Assembly (NCBI RefSeq): GCF_026153205.1 | Contig: NZ_JAPFBW010000010.1 | Coordinates: 148,050-212,049, forward strand | Length of the DNA stretch: 64,000 nucleotides | Direction of reading: 5' to 3' | From: Aquabacterium sp. A7-Y | GTDB taxonomy: Bacteria; Pseudomonadota; Gammaproteobacteria; Burkholderiales; Burkholderiaceae_C | Shown: positions 33,983 through 46,781 of the stretch, piece by piece | How the letters are laid out: each line of letters opens with the position of its first letter | How positions within the stretch are numbered: the first letter of the stretch is position 1 | Translations under genes and position numbers: made by a program | The notes under the pieces: generated by a model | Databases searched by the model: none | Told to the model about the DNA's origin: nothing | What the model saw: the letters and a program-made list of their open reading frames with translations, nothing else

Positions 33983-34951
33983 ATGCAACGTCGACAAATC
34001 CTCAAGGCGCTGGGCGCTTCCGCGGTTTCCCTGGGCGTGCCGGGCGCGGCCCGGGCGCAGGCCTTCCCGAGCCAGCCCATCAAGCTGATGATCGCCTTCC
34101 CCGCGGGCGGCCCCACCGACATCACGATGCGCGTGCTGGCCGAGAACGTTGGCAAGATCCTCGGTCAGACCGTCGTTGTCGAGAACCGCCCTGGCGGCGG
34201 CGGCACCCTGCCGGCGACGGCGCTGCAGACTGCGCAGCCCGACGGCTACACGCTGGCGCAGATCCCGCTCGGCGTGTTCCGCCTGCCGTACACGACCAAG
34301 ATCACCTGGGATCCGGTCAAGGACATCACCTACCTGCTCTGCATCACCGGCTACTCCTTCGGCGTCGTGGTGCCGGCCAACTCGCCGCTGCAGAGCTGGA
34401 CCCACTTCGTCGCCTGGGCCAAGGCCAACCCGGGGCGCCTGACCTACGGCTCCACCGGCATGCTGACCAGCCCCCACCTGACGATGGAGGACATCGCGCG
34501 CAAGGCCGGCATCCAGCTCAACCACGTGCCCTACCGCGGCAGCTCGCACCTGATGCAGGCCATCCTCAGCGGCGAGATCATGTCGGCGGCCGATTCCACC
34601 GGCTTCGCTCCCCACGTCGCCGCCGGCAAGCTCAAGGTGCTCAACACCTGGGGCGCCCAGCGCCTGCCGACCTTCCCGGACGCGCCCACGCTCAAGGAGC
34701 TGGGCTACAACATCGTGCAGGCCTCGCCTTATGGCCTGGGCGCGCCCAAGGGCATGGACCCCAAGCTGGTCAAGACCCTGCACGACGCCTTCAAGAAGGG
34801 CATGGAGATGCCCAACCACAAGGAAGCGCTGGCCAAGTACGACCAGGAGCTGATGTACATGAGCTCCTCGCAGTACAGCAAGTTCGCCGCCGACACCTTC
34901 AAGAAGGAAAAGGCCCTGATCGAGTCGCTGGGCCTGGCGAAGGCGAGCTGA
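33983..34951 (+). CDS. Bug-type (TTT) extracytoplasmic substrate-binding protein
   Basis: 322 residues from MQRRQILKALGASAVSLG, a Tat-like signal with QRRQ cleaved after AARA. Bug/TctC fold: PIKLMIAFPAGGPTDITMRV, GQTVVVENRPGGGGTLPA, PDGYTLAQI, NHVPYRGSSHLMQAILSGEI and PTLKELGYNIV. It binds small carboxylates in the periplasm. No TctAB membrane genes are nearby, a common situation in Burkholderiales. Convergent with a second, paralogous receptor 42 bases away. Confidence 0.92.
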   Translation: MQRRQILKALGASAVSLGVPGAARAQAFPSQPIKLMIAFPAGGPTDITMRVLAENVGKILGQTVVVENRPGGGGTLPATALQTAQPDGYTLAQIPLGVFRLPYTTKITWDPVKDITYLLCITGYSFGVVVPANSPLQSWTHFVAWAKANPGRLTYGSTGMLTSPHLTMEDIARKAGIQLNHVPYRGSSHLMQAILSGEIMSAADSTGFAPHVAAGKLKVLNTWGAQRLPTFPDAPTLKELGYNIVQASPYGLGAPKGMDPKLVKTLHDAFKKGMEMPNHKEALAKYDQELMYMSSSQYSKFAADTFKKEKALIESLGLAKAS

Positions 34952-34993
34952 GCGCAGCGCTCCCCGGGCCTCCCGGGAGGGCGGCCCTGCAGG

Positions 34994-35989
34994 TCAATCG
35001 ACCTTGGCTCCCGAGGCCTTCACGACCTCGGCCCATTTGCGCGTCTCGCTCGCGATCAGCTTCGCGAAGTCCGCGGGCGGCATGCCGCTCGGCACCGCCC
35101 CCTGCGACAGCAGGCGCTCCTTGAGGGCCGCAGCGCCGAGCGCCCGCGCGGTCTCCTGCTGCAGGCGCTCGACCACCGCGGCCGGCGTGCCGGCCGGCGC
35201 CAGCAGGCCGAACCAGGAGGTCGCCTCGTAGCCCTTCACCGGTCCCGCTTCGGCGATCGTCGGCAGGTCCGGCAGCGCTTCCGAGCGCTGTGCGCTCGTG
35301 ACGGCCAGCGCCTTCAGCTTGCCGGCCCTGATGTGCGGCATCGCTGACGGCAGGTTGTCGAACATCAAGTCCACGTTGCCGCCGATCAGGTCCATCAGCG
35401 CCGGGCCCGAGCCGCGGTAGGGGAAGTGCACCATGTAGCTGCCGGTCTGGCTCTTGAACAGCTCGCCGGCCAGGTGGATGGAGGTGCCGTTGCCGCTGGA
35501 GGCCATGTTGAGCTTGCCGGGGTTGGCGCGCGCATAGCGGATCAGGTCCGACACGCCGCGGATGCCCAAGGCCTGCGCCTTGGCCGGGTTGAACACCAGC
35601 ACATTGGGCACGGCGGCCACCAGGGTGACCGGCGCGAAGTCTTTCACCGGCTCGTAGGGCAGCTTGGGATAGAGCGACTGGTTGATGCCGTGGGTGCCCA
35701 CGGTGCCCATCAACAGCGTGTGGCCGTCGTTGGGCGCGCGAGCCACCTCCGCCGCGCCCAGATTGCCGCCGGCACCCGCCTTGTTCTCCACCACCACGGG
35801 CTGGCCCAGCGCCTTGCTGAGCTCGGGCGCGAGGGCGCGGGCCAGAATGTCGGTGGTACCACCCGGCGCGAAGGGCACGACGATACGCACCGGCCTGGAC
35901 GGCCAGGCCGCCTGTGCCAGCGACCATCCGGGAGCGGCGGCGAGCGCCAGCGGCAGGGCCAGCAGGGCTCTTCTCGAAATCGACTGCAT
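34994..35989 (-). CDS. Bug-type (TTT) extracytoplasmic substrate-binding protein
   Basis: 331 residues from [17 protein letters not shown] lies nine bases upstream, which favours this ATG over two closer in-frame starts. Signal peptide with [14 protein letters not shown], cleaved near AQA. Bug fold motifs: [54 protein letters not shown] and [18 protein letters not shown]. The second member of a convergent pair; the ligand is unknown. The neighbouring gene upstream (36244, opposite strand) is an allophanate-hydrolase-like protein. Confidence 0.92.
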   Translation of the reverse strand: MQSISRRALLALPLALAAAPGWSLAQAAWPSRPVRIVVPFAPGGTTDILARALAPELSKALGQPVVVENKAGAGGNLGAAEVARAPNDGHTLLMGTVGTHGINQSLYPKLPYEPVKDFAPVTLVAAVPNVLVFNPAKAQALGIRGVSDLIRYARANPGKLNMASSGNGTSIHLAGELFKSQTGSYMVHFPYRGSGPALMDLIGGNVDLMFDNLPSAMPHIRAGKLKALAVTSAQRSEALPDLPTIAEAGPVKGYEATSWFGLLAPAGTPAAVVERLQQETARALGAAALKERLLSQGAVPSGMPPADFAKLIASETRKWAEVVKASGAKVD

Positions 35990-36243
35990 CGCAAGCATCT
36001 CCTTGTGAAATCCCAGTGTGGACACCCCGGCCCGCTGCCACCACCCGGGCTACCCCGGGCCGACGGCATGCCGGTGCGCAGAGCGCGCAGGCGTTTTGCC
36101 TGGCGGGCGGCAGCCAGCGCGAACCGGCCCTTCATGGTCCGGGATATGCATGGATCCCGGTGTCCGTGCGGAGCGGGACACGCCGCGCTGGTGCCTGCAC
36201 CGTGCCAGCGCACCGGCCGCCGGGCGCCACACCGGAGTCGAGC

Positions 36244-38055
36244 ATGATCCTTCTGCCGCGCACCATCGGCGAGCTGCTGGCCTCTTACCGCAGCGGGGCC
36301 TTGGCGCCTCGTGAGGTGATGGCGGTGCTGCGAGGCCGCTGCCCGGCCGGCGATCCGGCCTGGATCCTGCGGTGCGACGAGGTGACGATGGAGGCGCAGC
36401 TGAGCGCGCTGGATCCCATCGACCCGCGTGCCCTGCCGCTGTACGGCGTGCCCTTCGTGGTGGACGACAGCTTCGATGTGCAAGGACTGCCGACGACCGC
36501 CGGCTGCCCGGCGGCCAGCCGCATCGCGGCGCGCAGCGCCGCGGTCGTGCATCCGCTGGTCCGCGCCGGCGCGGTGCTGCTGGGCAAGACCAATCTCGAC
36601 CAGTTTGCCGCCGGTGCCACCGGCACCCGGAGTCCGCACGGCGCCGTCCCGAACAGCTTCGATCCCGAGCGCGTGTGCGGCGGCGCAAGCGCCGGCTCGG
36701 CCTCGGTGGTCACGCGCGGGCTGGCGGCTTTCGCACTGGGGGCCGATCCGGCCGGCGGAGGCGGCGTGCCGGCCGGCTTCAACAACATCGTCAGCTTCAA
36801 GCCCACCCCTGGGCGCCTCAGCACGCGCGGGCTGGTGCCCTCGTGCCGCAGCCTGGACGGCATCTCGGTGTTCGCGCTCAGCGTGCGCGACACCACCCGC
36901 GTTCTCAAGGTCATCGAAGGCAACGAGGGCGAGGCGGTGGCCCCGGCCAGCCCGCCCGGCCTGGGACGCCTGCCGCAGCCGGTGCGTGTCGGGGTGCCGC
37001 GCCGGCTGGCGGACCCGGTCGACACCGTGTATGCCGCCGCCTTCGAGCGGGCCCTGGAAGACCTGCGCGACCTCGGCGCGCTGGTCAAGCAGGTGGACCT
37101 GCAGCCGCACTACGAGACGGCGCAGCTGCTGCTCGACGGCCCCTGGCTGGCAGAGCGCTACGCGGCCCTGCAAGCGCTGGTCGAGCGCGAGCCGGAGGCG
37201 CTCGACCCGGCGGTGCGCCAGCTGGTCGAGGCGGCGCGCCGTTTCGACGCGGCGGCGGTGTTTCGCGCCCAGTACCGGCGTAGTGAGCTGGCGCAGCGTG
37301 CCCAGGCCGTGTGGCAGGAGGTCGACGTGCTGATGCTGCCGAGTGCGTCCACCCTGCCGACGCTGGCCGCGGCACAGGCCGCGCCGCTCGCGGTCGAGCG
37401 CGAGCTGGGCCGCTATTGCGGTTTTGCCAACCTGCTGGGCATGGCGGTGCTGTCGGTGCCGGCGGGCTTCACGATGGCCGGCCTGCCCTATGGCGTCAGC
37501 TTTGTCGGCCCCGGCGGCTCCGACGCCTTGCTGGCCCAGCTGGGGGCCCGCTGGCAGGCCTCGCTCGGGCTGCCGCTGGGCTTCGCCCAGGGGCGTGCCG
37601 AGCTGTCCGAGCTGTGCCTGGGGGAGTCGCTGGAGGCGGAGCCGGTACTGGCGCTCGCCGTGGCCGGCGCCCACCTCGCGGGCATGCCGCTGCACCACCA
37701 GCTCGCGGAGCGGCGCTGCCGCCTGCTGCTGCAGACCCGCACCGCGCCGCGCTACCGGCTCTATGCGCTGGGCGACGGCCCGGCGGTCGGTCCCGGGCTG
37801 ACGCGCGTCGCCGACGGGGCACCGATCGAGGTCGAGGTCTACGAGATGCCCCTGCGCGAGGTCGGCGCCTTCCTGGCCGGCATCGTGCCGCCGCTGGGCC
37901 TGGGCTCGGTGGAGCTGGAGGACGGCCGCACCGTGCATGCGGTGGTGTGCGAGGCCTGGGCCGTGGACGGCGCCGAGGACATCACCGCCTGGGGCGGCTG
38001 GCGCGCCTATCTCTGGCAGAGCCGGGGGGCGCCGCGGCGCCAGCTGTCCTGGTAA
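36244..38055 (+). CDS. Allophanate hydrolase homologue without catalytic triad (pseudoenzyme)
   Basis: 603 residues. Amidase-signature domain about 1-440 plus the typical C-terminal domain of allophanate hydrolase (about 475-600, from LAVAGAHLAGMPLHHQL to AYLWQS). All three catalytic positions of the Ser-cisSer-Lys triad are changed: the family VKDN lysine is D74 in FVVDDSFD; the cis-serine of GGSSSGS is A148 in GGASAGS; and the nucleophile in TAGSGR is G172 in PAGGGG, with the following Arg also Gly. The spacings (74 and 24 residues) match those of AtzF, so the alignment is secure. The fold is intact, with no frameshift. No urea carboxylase nearby. Confidence 0.9.
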   Translation: MILLPRTIGELLASYRSGALAPREVMAVLRGRCPAGDPAWILRCDEVTMEAQLSALDPIDPRALPLYGVPFVVDDSFDVQGLPTTAGCPAASRIAARSAAVVHPLVRAGAVLLGKTNLDQFAAGATGTRSPHGAVPNSFDPERVCGGASAGSASVVTRGLAAFALGADPAGGGGVPAGFNNIVSFKPTPGRLSTRGLVPSCRSLDGISVFALSVRDTTRVLKVIEGNEGEAVAPASPPGLGRLPQPVRVGVPRRLADPVDTVYAAAFERALEDLRDLGALVKQVDLQPHYETAQLLLDGPWLAERYAALQALVEREPEALDPAVRQLVEAARRFDAAAVFRAQYRRSELAQRAQAVWQEVDVLMLPSASTLPTLAAAQAAPLAVERELGRYCGFANLLGMAVLSVPAGFTMAGLPYGVSFVGPGGSDALLAQLGARWQASLGLPLGFAQGRAELSELCLGESLEAEPVLALAVAGAHLAGMPLHHQLAERRCRLLLQTRTAPRYRLYALGDGPAVGPGLTRVADGAPIEVEVYEMPLREVGAFLAGIVPPLGLGSVELEDGRTVHAVVCEAWAVDGAEDITAWGGWRAYLWQSRGAPRRQLSW

Positions 38056-38085
38056 AGCGGCCGTCCCGGCCGGCCGTGTCTTGCG

Positions 38086-39561
38086 GTGGCGCGGAATTTG
38101 CCGGAAAGTGCGCGCCTCGCCCTTCTGCCGGAGCCCTTGTTGAGACACCTCCCGAGATGGTCCGTCTGTCTGCTCGCCGCGTGCGCGCTGGCCGGCCGCG
38201 CGCACGCGGCGAGCGATCCGCAGCTGCCGTCCTGGCGCATGGCCTGGCGCTGCGCGGACGGCTCGCGCCTGGTCGCGAGCTTCGACCATGCCGGCACACC
38301 CTCACGCGCCTGGCTGGGCCGCGACGACCGGGTGTTCGAGCTGCCCGCAGCGGCCGGGGTGAGCGATCCGGCGGAGGGCGCGAGCTATGGGGACGCCCGG
38401 CTGCGCCTGCGCACCCGCGGGGCATCGGCCTGGCTGGAGCAGGAGGGCGCAGCGACGCTGGCCTGCCAGGGCGAGGGCGTGCCACAGCGCCTGGTGATCG
38501 ACCGTCCCACCCGGCTGCGCCTGGCGCTGCCCGCCAGCTGGCTGCCCGCGCGCTATGCCGTGCATGCCCTGCGCGGCGAGGACGCCGGCTTGCTCTACAG
38601 CGGCGCCGAACTGATCCATGTCGTGGAATACCAGCCGCAGTCGAGCGAGCTGCGCAGCCAGCCGCTGCTGCTGCTGGCCGTGCTGCCGCGCGCGGCAGCG
38701 TCGACCGGCCCACGGCCGGCGGCCCAGGTGCTGGCCAGCACCGCCACGCACGTCTATCTCGGCGCGGTGCCCGAAGGGCGCCCTTATCCGGAGGGTTCGA
38801 CCGATGCCCAGACGCTGGAGGTGATGCGGGCCGCGCTGGCGCAGCCGCCGCAGCGTCTGCAGCAGCTGTTCTCGCTGCTGGGCGAGTCGGAGGGCGGGCC
38901 GTTGACCCGCTTGCCGGTGGCGCTGGCGGCCCGCCAGCGGCCGGCGCTGCGCCCCGGCGACGAGCTGGCGCTGCAGCTGCTGGAGCCGGCCCGCGCGGGA
39001 ACCCCCGCGCAAGTGGTGGCGCGACGCCGGACCGCCTTGCCGGGACGCGCGCTGCCCCGCCTCGTGCTGAGCTACGAAAGCGACCGCATCGATGCGCGGC
39101 TGAACTACACCGTGGTGGCACGGCTGACGCGCCAGGGACGTCTGCTCTATGCCGCCGAGGCCCGCACCCCGGGCAGCGCCCTGCGTCGGGCCGCGCCCTT
39201 GCGACTGGCGCTGGCGCCCGCACGAGGGGACGGCGCCCCGGTCGAGGCGGGCCTGAGCTGTGGTGGGGACTGGCCGCGCTGGTCGCTGCGCCTCGGCGAT
39301 GCCGCCGGTGAAGCTCGCCTGCCGGGGCGCCCGGCCCAGGCCCTGCAGGGGCAGTGGCGGCGTGCCGGCGCGGCCCGGCCACCGGTCTCGGTGTGGCGCC
39401 AGGCTGCGGGGCGCAGCGTGGCGCCGCTGGTGGCGGTGGTGACCGAGGCGACCTGCCGCGACGCCGGCGAGGACCTGGCCGCCTTCCCCGGCCTGCCGTT
39501 CACGCACTCGGCGGTGGTGTCGCTGCCCGATGGGCAGGTGTTGCAAGGCTGCTGCCGCTGA
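38086..39561 (+). CDS. Secreted mosaic envelope protein (MliC / YbaY / COG3650-like regions)
   Basis: 491 residues; the start is ATG at 38086 and the signal peptide ends near RAHA|ASDP (about 42). Residues about 50-127 look like an MliC lysozyme-inhibitor domain (WRCADGSRLVASF, LRTRGASAWLEQEG). About 290-370 resemble YbaY (LSYESDRIDARLNYTVVARL, RLLYAAEARTP). About 385-491 resemble COG3650 (CRDAGEDLAAFPGLPFTHSA, LPDGQVLQGCCR). The intervening region is unassigned. Periplasmic or outer-membrane-facing; possibly protects peptidoglycan against lysozyme. Domain assignments are from memory of family patterns and would need profile search. Confidence 0.65.
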   Translation: MARNLPESARLALLPEPLLRHLPRWSVCLLAACALAGRAHAASDPQLPSWRMAWRCADGSRLVASFDHAGTPSRAWLGRDDRVFELPAAAGVSDPAEGASYGDARLRLRTRGASAWLEQEGAATLACQGEGVPQRLVIDRPTRLRLALPASWLPARYAVHALRGEDAGLLYSGAELIHVVEYQPQSSELRSQPLLLLAVLPRAAASTGPRPAAQVLASTATHVYLGAVPEGRPYPEGSTDAQTLEVMRAALAQPPQRLQQLFSLLGESEGGPLTRLPVALAARQRPALRPGDELALQLLEPARAGTPAQVVARRRTALPGRALPRLVLSYESDRIDARLNYTVVARLTRQGRLLYAAEARTPGSALRRAAPLRLALAPARGDGAPVEAGLSCGGDWPRWSLRLGDAAGEARLPGRPAQALQGQWRRAGAARPPVSVWRQAAGRSVAPLVAVVTEATCRDAGEDLAAFPGLPFTHSAVVSLPDGQVLQGCCR

Positions 39562-39629
39562 AACGGCGGTGCCCGTCCTAAGATCGGGGCCCGGCCCTCG
39601 CTGGCGCCTCGACATCTCGCTTTGCGACC

Positions 39630-40274
39630 ATGAGCACTGTCATCCGCCCCTATCGCCCCGAGAACTCTGAAGAGCTGGACGCGCTGTACGCGATCTGCCT
39701 GCGCACCGGCGACCACGGCGCCGATGCGAGCGCGCGCTATGCCGATCCGCGCCTGCTCGGCGAGGTGTATGCCGGTCCCTACGCAGCGCTGGAACCCGAG
39801 CTGGTGTTCGTCGCCGAGGACGGCGAGGGCGTGTGCGGTTATGTGCTGGGCACGGGGGACAGCGAGGCCTTCGCGGCGCGCTGCGAGCGCCTGTGGTGGC
39901 CGCCGCTGCGGCGCCGCTACCCGCTGCCCGACCCCGAGGACGACAGCGACAGCGCCCACGTGGTGCGCCGCATTCACGCCGGTGCCCCGCTGGAGCTGCC
40001 CTTCCTCGGCAGCCACCCGGCCCACCTCCACATCGACCTGTTGCCGCGCGGCCAGGGCCACGGGCTGGGCCGTCGGCTGATGGAGCGTTTTGTCGCCGCG
40101 CTGCGCGAGCGCGGCGTGCCGGGCCTGCATCTCGGCGTGTCGGCGCTCAATCCGCGCGCCATCGCCTTCTACCGTCGTTTCGGTTTCGAGACGCTGCAGG
40201 CCCACCCCTGGGGCGAGTGGATGGGCCTGAGGCTGACGCCGCCTCAGCCGGCGGCCGTTTCCAGCGCCGGGTAG
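39630..40274 (+). CDS. GNAT family N-acetyltransferase
   Basis: 214 residues. Acetyl-CoA-binding GNAT motif in LLPRGQGHGLGRRLMERF (RGQGHGLG) and the family C-terminal motif LGVSALNPRAIAFYRRFGFE. The N-terminal half carries an unusual insert with VLGTGDSEAFAARCERLWW, resembling the O-GlcNAcase-associated GNAT group. The substrate is unknown. Its 3' end overlaps the convergent OYE gene by 31 bases. Confidence 0.88.
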   Translation: MSTVIRPYRPENSEELDALYAICLRTGDHGADASARYADPRLLGEVYAGPYAALEPELVFVAEDGEGVCGYVLGTGDSEAFAARCERLWWPPLRRRYPLPDPEDDSDSAHVVRRIHAGAPLELPFLGSHPAHLHIDLLPRGQGHGLGRRLMERFVAALRERGVPGLHLGVSALNPRAIAFYRRFGFETLQAHPWGEWMGLRLTPPQPAAVSSAG

Positions 40275-41353
40275 TCGGTGTAGCCCTCGGCGCCGCCGCC
40301 GTAGAGCGTCTTGGCGTCGAGCACGTTCAGCGGCGCGTCCTCGCGCAGGCGCCGCCCCAGGTCCGGGTTGCTGATGAAGGGCCGGCCGATCGCGACCAGG
40401 TCGGCGCCGCCCTGTGCCACCGCGTCCAGCGCCATCTGGCGGTCGTAGCCGTTGTTGACCATCCACGCGCCCTTGAAGCGCTGGCGCAGCTGCTCGTAGT
40501 CGAAGCGCACGCCCTGGTCGCCGAGGTCGCGCGGGCCGCCGGTCTGGCCTTCGATGACATGCAGGTACATCAGCTTCAGGGGCGCGAGCTGCTCCACCAC
40601 GTGGTTGAACAGGGGCTGGGGATTGCTGTCGTGGGCGTCGTTGGACGGCGTCACCGGCGACAGCCGCAGCCCGGTGCGGCCGCTGCCGATCTCCGCGGTC
40701 ACGGCACGCATCACCTCCAGCAGCAGTCGCGCGCGGTTCTCGATGCTGCCGCCATAGGCGTCGGTGCGATGGTTGCTGCCGTCGCGCAGGAACTGGTCCA
40801 GCAGGTAGCCGTTGGCGCCGTGCACCTCGACGCCGTCGAAACCCGCCTGCAGCGCCAGGCGCGCCGCGCGCCGGTAGTCCTCGACGATGCCCGGCAGTTC
40901 CTCGAGGGCCAGCGCGCGCGGTGCGGACACCGGCTCGAAGCCCTGGCGCGTGAAGGTCTTGGTCTTGGCCGGGATGGCCGAAGGCGCCACCGGAGCCTGC
41001 CCGCCCGGCAGCAGCGAGACGTGTGAGATGCGTCCCACATGCCACAGCTGCACGATGATCTTGCCGCCCTCGGCATGCACCGCATCGGTCACCTTCTTCC
41101 AGGCCGCGACCTGCTCCGGGCTGTGGATCCCGGGGGTGTCGAGGTAACCCTGGCCCATCGGCGAGATCTGCGTGGCCTCGGTGATGATGAGGCCGGCGCC
41201 ATCGGCGGGGTTGGCGCGCTGGCGGTAGTACTCCACCGTGAGTTCGGTGGGGGTCTGGCCGGCGCCGGCGCGATTGCGCGTCAGCGGCGCCATCACGAGG
41301 CGGGTCGCGAGCTCGATGTCGCCGACGCGGATGGGGTCGAACAAGGCAGGCAT
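40244..41353 (-). CDS. Old Yellow Enzyme-type alkene reductase
   Basis: 369 residues from MPALFDPIRVGDIEL; the upstream frame to 41533 is a non-protein extension. FMN-dependent TIM barrel: LVMAPLTRNRAG, IIVQLWHVGRISH, GFDGVEVHGANGYLLDQF (His/Asn pair), NHRTDAYGGSIENRARLL and GRPFISNPDLGRRL. Reduces activated C=C bonds with NADPH (N-ethylmaleimide-reductase-like). Physiological substrate unknown. Convergent with the GNAT gene. Confidence 0.93.
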   Translation of the reverse strand: MPALFDPIRVGDIELATRLVMAPLTRNRAGAGQTPTELTVEYYRQRANPADGAGLIITEATQISPMGQGYLDTPGIHSPEQVAAWKKVTDAVHAEGGKIIVQLWHVGRISHVSLLPGGQAPVAPSAIPAKTKTFTRQGFEPVSAPRALALEELPGIVEDYRRAARLALQAGFDGVEVHGANGYLLDQFLRDGSNHRTDAYGGSIENRARLLLEVMRAVTAEIGSGRTGLRLSPVTPSNDAHDSNPQPLFNHVVEQLAPLKLMYLHVIEGQTGGPRDLGDQGVRFDYEQLRQRFKGAWMVNNGYDRQMALDAVAQGGADLVAIGRPFISNPDLGRRLREDAPLNVLDAKTLYGGGAEGYTDYPALETAAG

Positions 41354-41655
41354 GACAGGTCCTGAGAAGTGAGGTGTGAGGGCTTGGCGCCGGTCGCCGA
41401 AACGGGACTTCCCGGGCCGTGAGCCCGGTCGCCTGGCAGCAATGCTAGGCAGGCCGGTGTTCCCGCGCCGGGCGGCCGCACAACAGCCCGATGCTGCATC
41501 AGGCCGCCGCGCGCGGCGCTGCAGCTCGCGCACGAGTGTGCTATCTGCACGGTGGTCCTAGGGTTTGACGCGGGCCCCGCAAGCCGGCCGTCTCCCTAGA
41601 ATCGCCGCTTGTCCTGCAGCAGGAAGGCCGTCCGGCGGCCTTTCCTCCCCGCCCC

Positions 41656-44877
<3,222 letters not shown>

Positions 44878-44892
44878 ACCTCCTCACTGCGG

Positions 44893-44916
44893 CCGCTGGC
44901 CGTACCCGGCCAGCGG
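44893..44916. terminator. Hairpin 1 of intergenic cluster, candidate terminator for the hybrid kinase
   Basis: Perfect 10-bp stem CCGCTGGCCG / CGGCCAGCGG around a TACC loop, 15 bases after the kinase stop. There is no T-run, so intrinsic termination is uncertain. Its loop-and-flank pattern recurs in the hairpin at 45045 with a compensatory base-pair change. Confidence 0.55.
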
Positions 44917-44990
44917 GGTGCTTCATCTCCCCGGGCCGCCCCAAGCCAGGCCCGGTCCACGGCCTCGCAGAGCTCGGCCGCTTCGGCCCG

Positions 44991-45016
44991 TCCGTCAGTC
45001 CGCAGGGACTGACGGA
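44991..45016. terminator. Hairpin 2 of intergenic cluster, candidate bidirectional terminator
   Basis: Perfect 11-bp inverted repeat TCCGTCAGTCC / GGACTGACGGA with a GCAG loop, midway between the convergent kinase and permease genes. No T-run on either side, so it could equally serve as an RNA-end protector. Confidence 0.6.
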
Positions 45017-45044
45017 GCCGCGGGCCTCAGCCCTCTCGGAGGGT

Positions 45045-45066
45045 CGCTGGGCGTACTCGCCCAGCG
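45045..45066. terminator. Hairpin 3 of intergenic cluster, candidate terminator for the permease
   Basis: Perfect 9-bp stem CGCTGGGCG / CGCCCAGCG with a TACT loop, 12 bases from the permease stop. It is followed by GGGGTGC, as is hairpin 1. The G-C pair that is C-G in hairpin 1 has changed on both arms. Confidence 0.55.
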
Positions 45067-45078
45067 GGGTGCGAACAC

Positions 45079-46347
45079 TCACCGACGCTTCAGCAGCGCG
45101 TACAGCGCGATGGCGCCGAAGGTGGCCGTGCCGATGCCGCCCAGCTTGAACTGGCCCAGCTGCAAGGTGAAGTCGCCGGTGCCCAGGATCAGCGTGACCG
45201 CGGCCACGATCAGGTTGGTGTTGTCCGAGAAGTCGACCCGGTTGTCGACCCAGATCTTCGCGCCGGCCACCGCGATCAGGCCGAACACCACGATCGAGAC
45301 GCCGCCCATCACGGCCAGCGGCACGGTCTGGATCAGGGCGCCGAACTTGGGGCTGAAGCCGAGCAGCACGGCGATCAGCGCCGCCACGACAAACACCGCG
45401 GTCGAGTAGATCTTGGTCGCGGCCATCACGCCGATGTTCTCGGCATAGGTGGTGACGCCCGTGCCCCCCGCGGCGCCCGAGACCATGGTCGCGATACCGT
45501 CGCCGATGAAGGCGCGGCCCATGTAGCGGTCCAGGTCCTGGCCGGTCATCGCGCTGACCGCCTTGATGTGGCCCAGGTTCTCGGCGACCAGGATCACCGC
45601 GACCGGGGCGATCAACAGCATCGCCCGGGGGTCGAACGCCGGGCTTGCGAAGCCGGGCAGGCCGAACCAGGGGGCGGCGGCAACCTTCCCGAGGTCGATG
45701 GGCTGGCCGAGGCCCAGGCCGTTGGTCAGCACCGCATGGACCAGCGACGCGAGGATCAGGCCGACCAGGATCAGCAGGCGCTGCAGCATGCCGCGCGTGA
45801 ACACGGCCACCGCACCGACACACAAGAAGGTGATGGCCTGCATCCAGGTGTCGAAGGAGGTCGGCGCCATGTTCTTGATCGGCACCGAGGCGAGGTTCAG
45901 GCCGATCACCGCCACCACGGCGCCGGTGACCACCGGGGGCATGTAAGCCTCGATCCAGCGCGTGCCGGTGGCACTGACCAGCAAGCCGACCACGGTGTAG
46001 AGCGCGCCGCAGGCGATGATGCCGCCGAGCGCCGTGCCGAGGTTGGGGTTGGGCCCCTGGCCCGCGTAGCCGCTGGCGGTGATGACGACGCCGATGAAGG
46101 CGAAACTGGAGCCGAGGTAGCTGGGCACGCGGCCGCCGACGACAAAAAAGAAGATCAGCGTGCCGATGCCGCTCATCAGGATGGCGACATTCGGATCGAA
46201 GCCCATCAGCAGCGGCGCCAGCACCGTGGCGCCGAACATCGCGATGACGTGCTGCACCCCCATCGCGATGGTCTGGGGCCAGGGCAGGCGTTCGTCGGGC
46301 GCGACGATACCCTCGGTTTTCTCGCGCCAGCGCGGGAACAAGCTCAT
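45079..46347 (-). CDS. NCS2 uracil/xanthine permease (UraA/RutG-like)
   Basis: 422 residues from [17 protein letters not shown]2 family with about 14 membrane segments. Family-typical motifs: [40 protein letters not shown] (the E/H pair of the substrate site) and [22 protein letters not shown]. This motif set is UraA/RutG-like, so uracil is the more likely substrate than xanthine. Transport is proton-driven at the inner membrane. Alone on this strand. Confidence 0.92.
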   Translation of the reverse strand: MSLFPRWREKTEGIVAPDERLPWPQTIAMGVQHVIAMFGATVLAPLLMGFDPNVAILMSGIGTLIFFFVVGGRVPSYLGSSFAFIGVVITASGYAGQGPNPNLGTALGGIIACGALYTVVGLLVSATGTRWIEAYMPPVVTGAVVAVIGLNLASVPIKNMAPTSFDTWMQAITFLCVGAVAVFTRGMLQRLLILVGLILASLVHAVLTNGLGLGQPIDLGKVAAAPWFGLPGFASPAFDPRAMLLIAPVAVILVAENLGHIKAVSAMTGQDLDRYMGRAFIGDGIATMVSGAAGGTGVTTYAENIGVMAATKIYSTAVFVVAALIAVLLGFSPKFGALIQTVPLAVMGGVSIVVFGLIAVAGAKIWVDNRVDFSDNTNLIVAAVTLILGTGDFTLQLGQFKLGGIGTATFGAIALYALLKRR

Positions 46348-46781
46348 GGAAGCTCCTCGTTGTAGGTCCGGGCCGCCCGATGGGCGGCGGCGGCAGTGTA
46401 GTGCCGCGGAGCAAGTTCGGCACCCAGGAAGGGCCGGAGGCGGCCGAGCCAGGCGGTGGAGGCGCGAAGGGGGCGTGGTGGACGGTGCCGTCGACGGGAC
46501 GGCGCGCAGCTTCACGCAAAGGGAAGGGAAGTGGGCGTTCGCCGGCGGTTCGGCGGCGCGTATGGTGCCGAGATGGGGTCGGCGGCCGGGGTCCTCTCGC
46601 TCTCTCTCTAACCCCGGCCGCTACCCTCTTCTCCCTCGACGTCCCAGATGTTGCAAGCTCTGGGTATGGGCTCGGCATGCGCGGGCGCCTTTGCGGCGGC
46701 CCGCTGCAAATTCGTGTGGATGCTTCAGTGCATCTCGCGTGGTGTTGAACCTTGCTCCGACTTCAGATCCTGGCTCCGCGC
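46348..46781. other. Long non-coding stretch upstream of the permease
   Basis: Some 430 bases with no convincing gene. A plus-strand frame (46380-46748) is Gly/Arg/Ser noise. There is a pyrimidine-rich tract around 46600-46640 (CTCTCGCTCTCTCTCT). The permease promoter should lie here but I see no clear -35/-10 pair. Confidence 0.5.

Noticed and set aside
34969..34980. CCTCCCGGGAGG palindrome between the two Bug genes as terminator
   Set aside because: Perfect but loop-less 12-mer with no T-run; it can occur by chance in this GC-rich DNA.
36244..38055. Functional allophanate hydrolase in urea breakdown
   Set aside because: All three triad residues are substituted and there is no urea carboxylase in the window.
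46380..46748. 122-codon plus-strand open frame in the intergenic stretch
   Set aside because: Gly/Arg/Ser-rich composition, no ribosome site and no motif.
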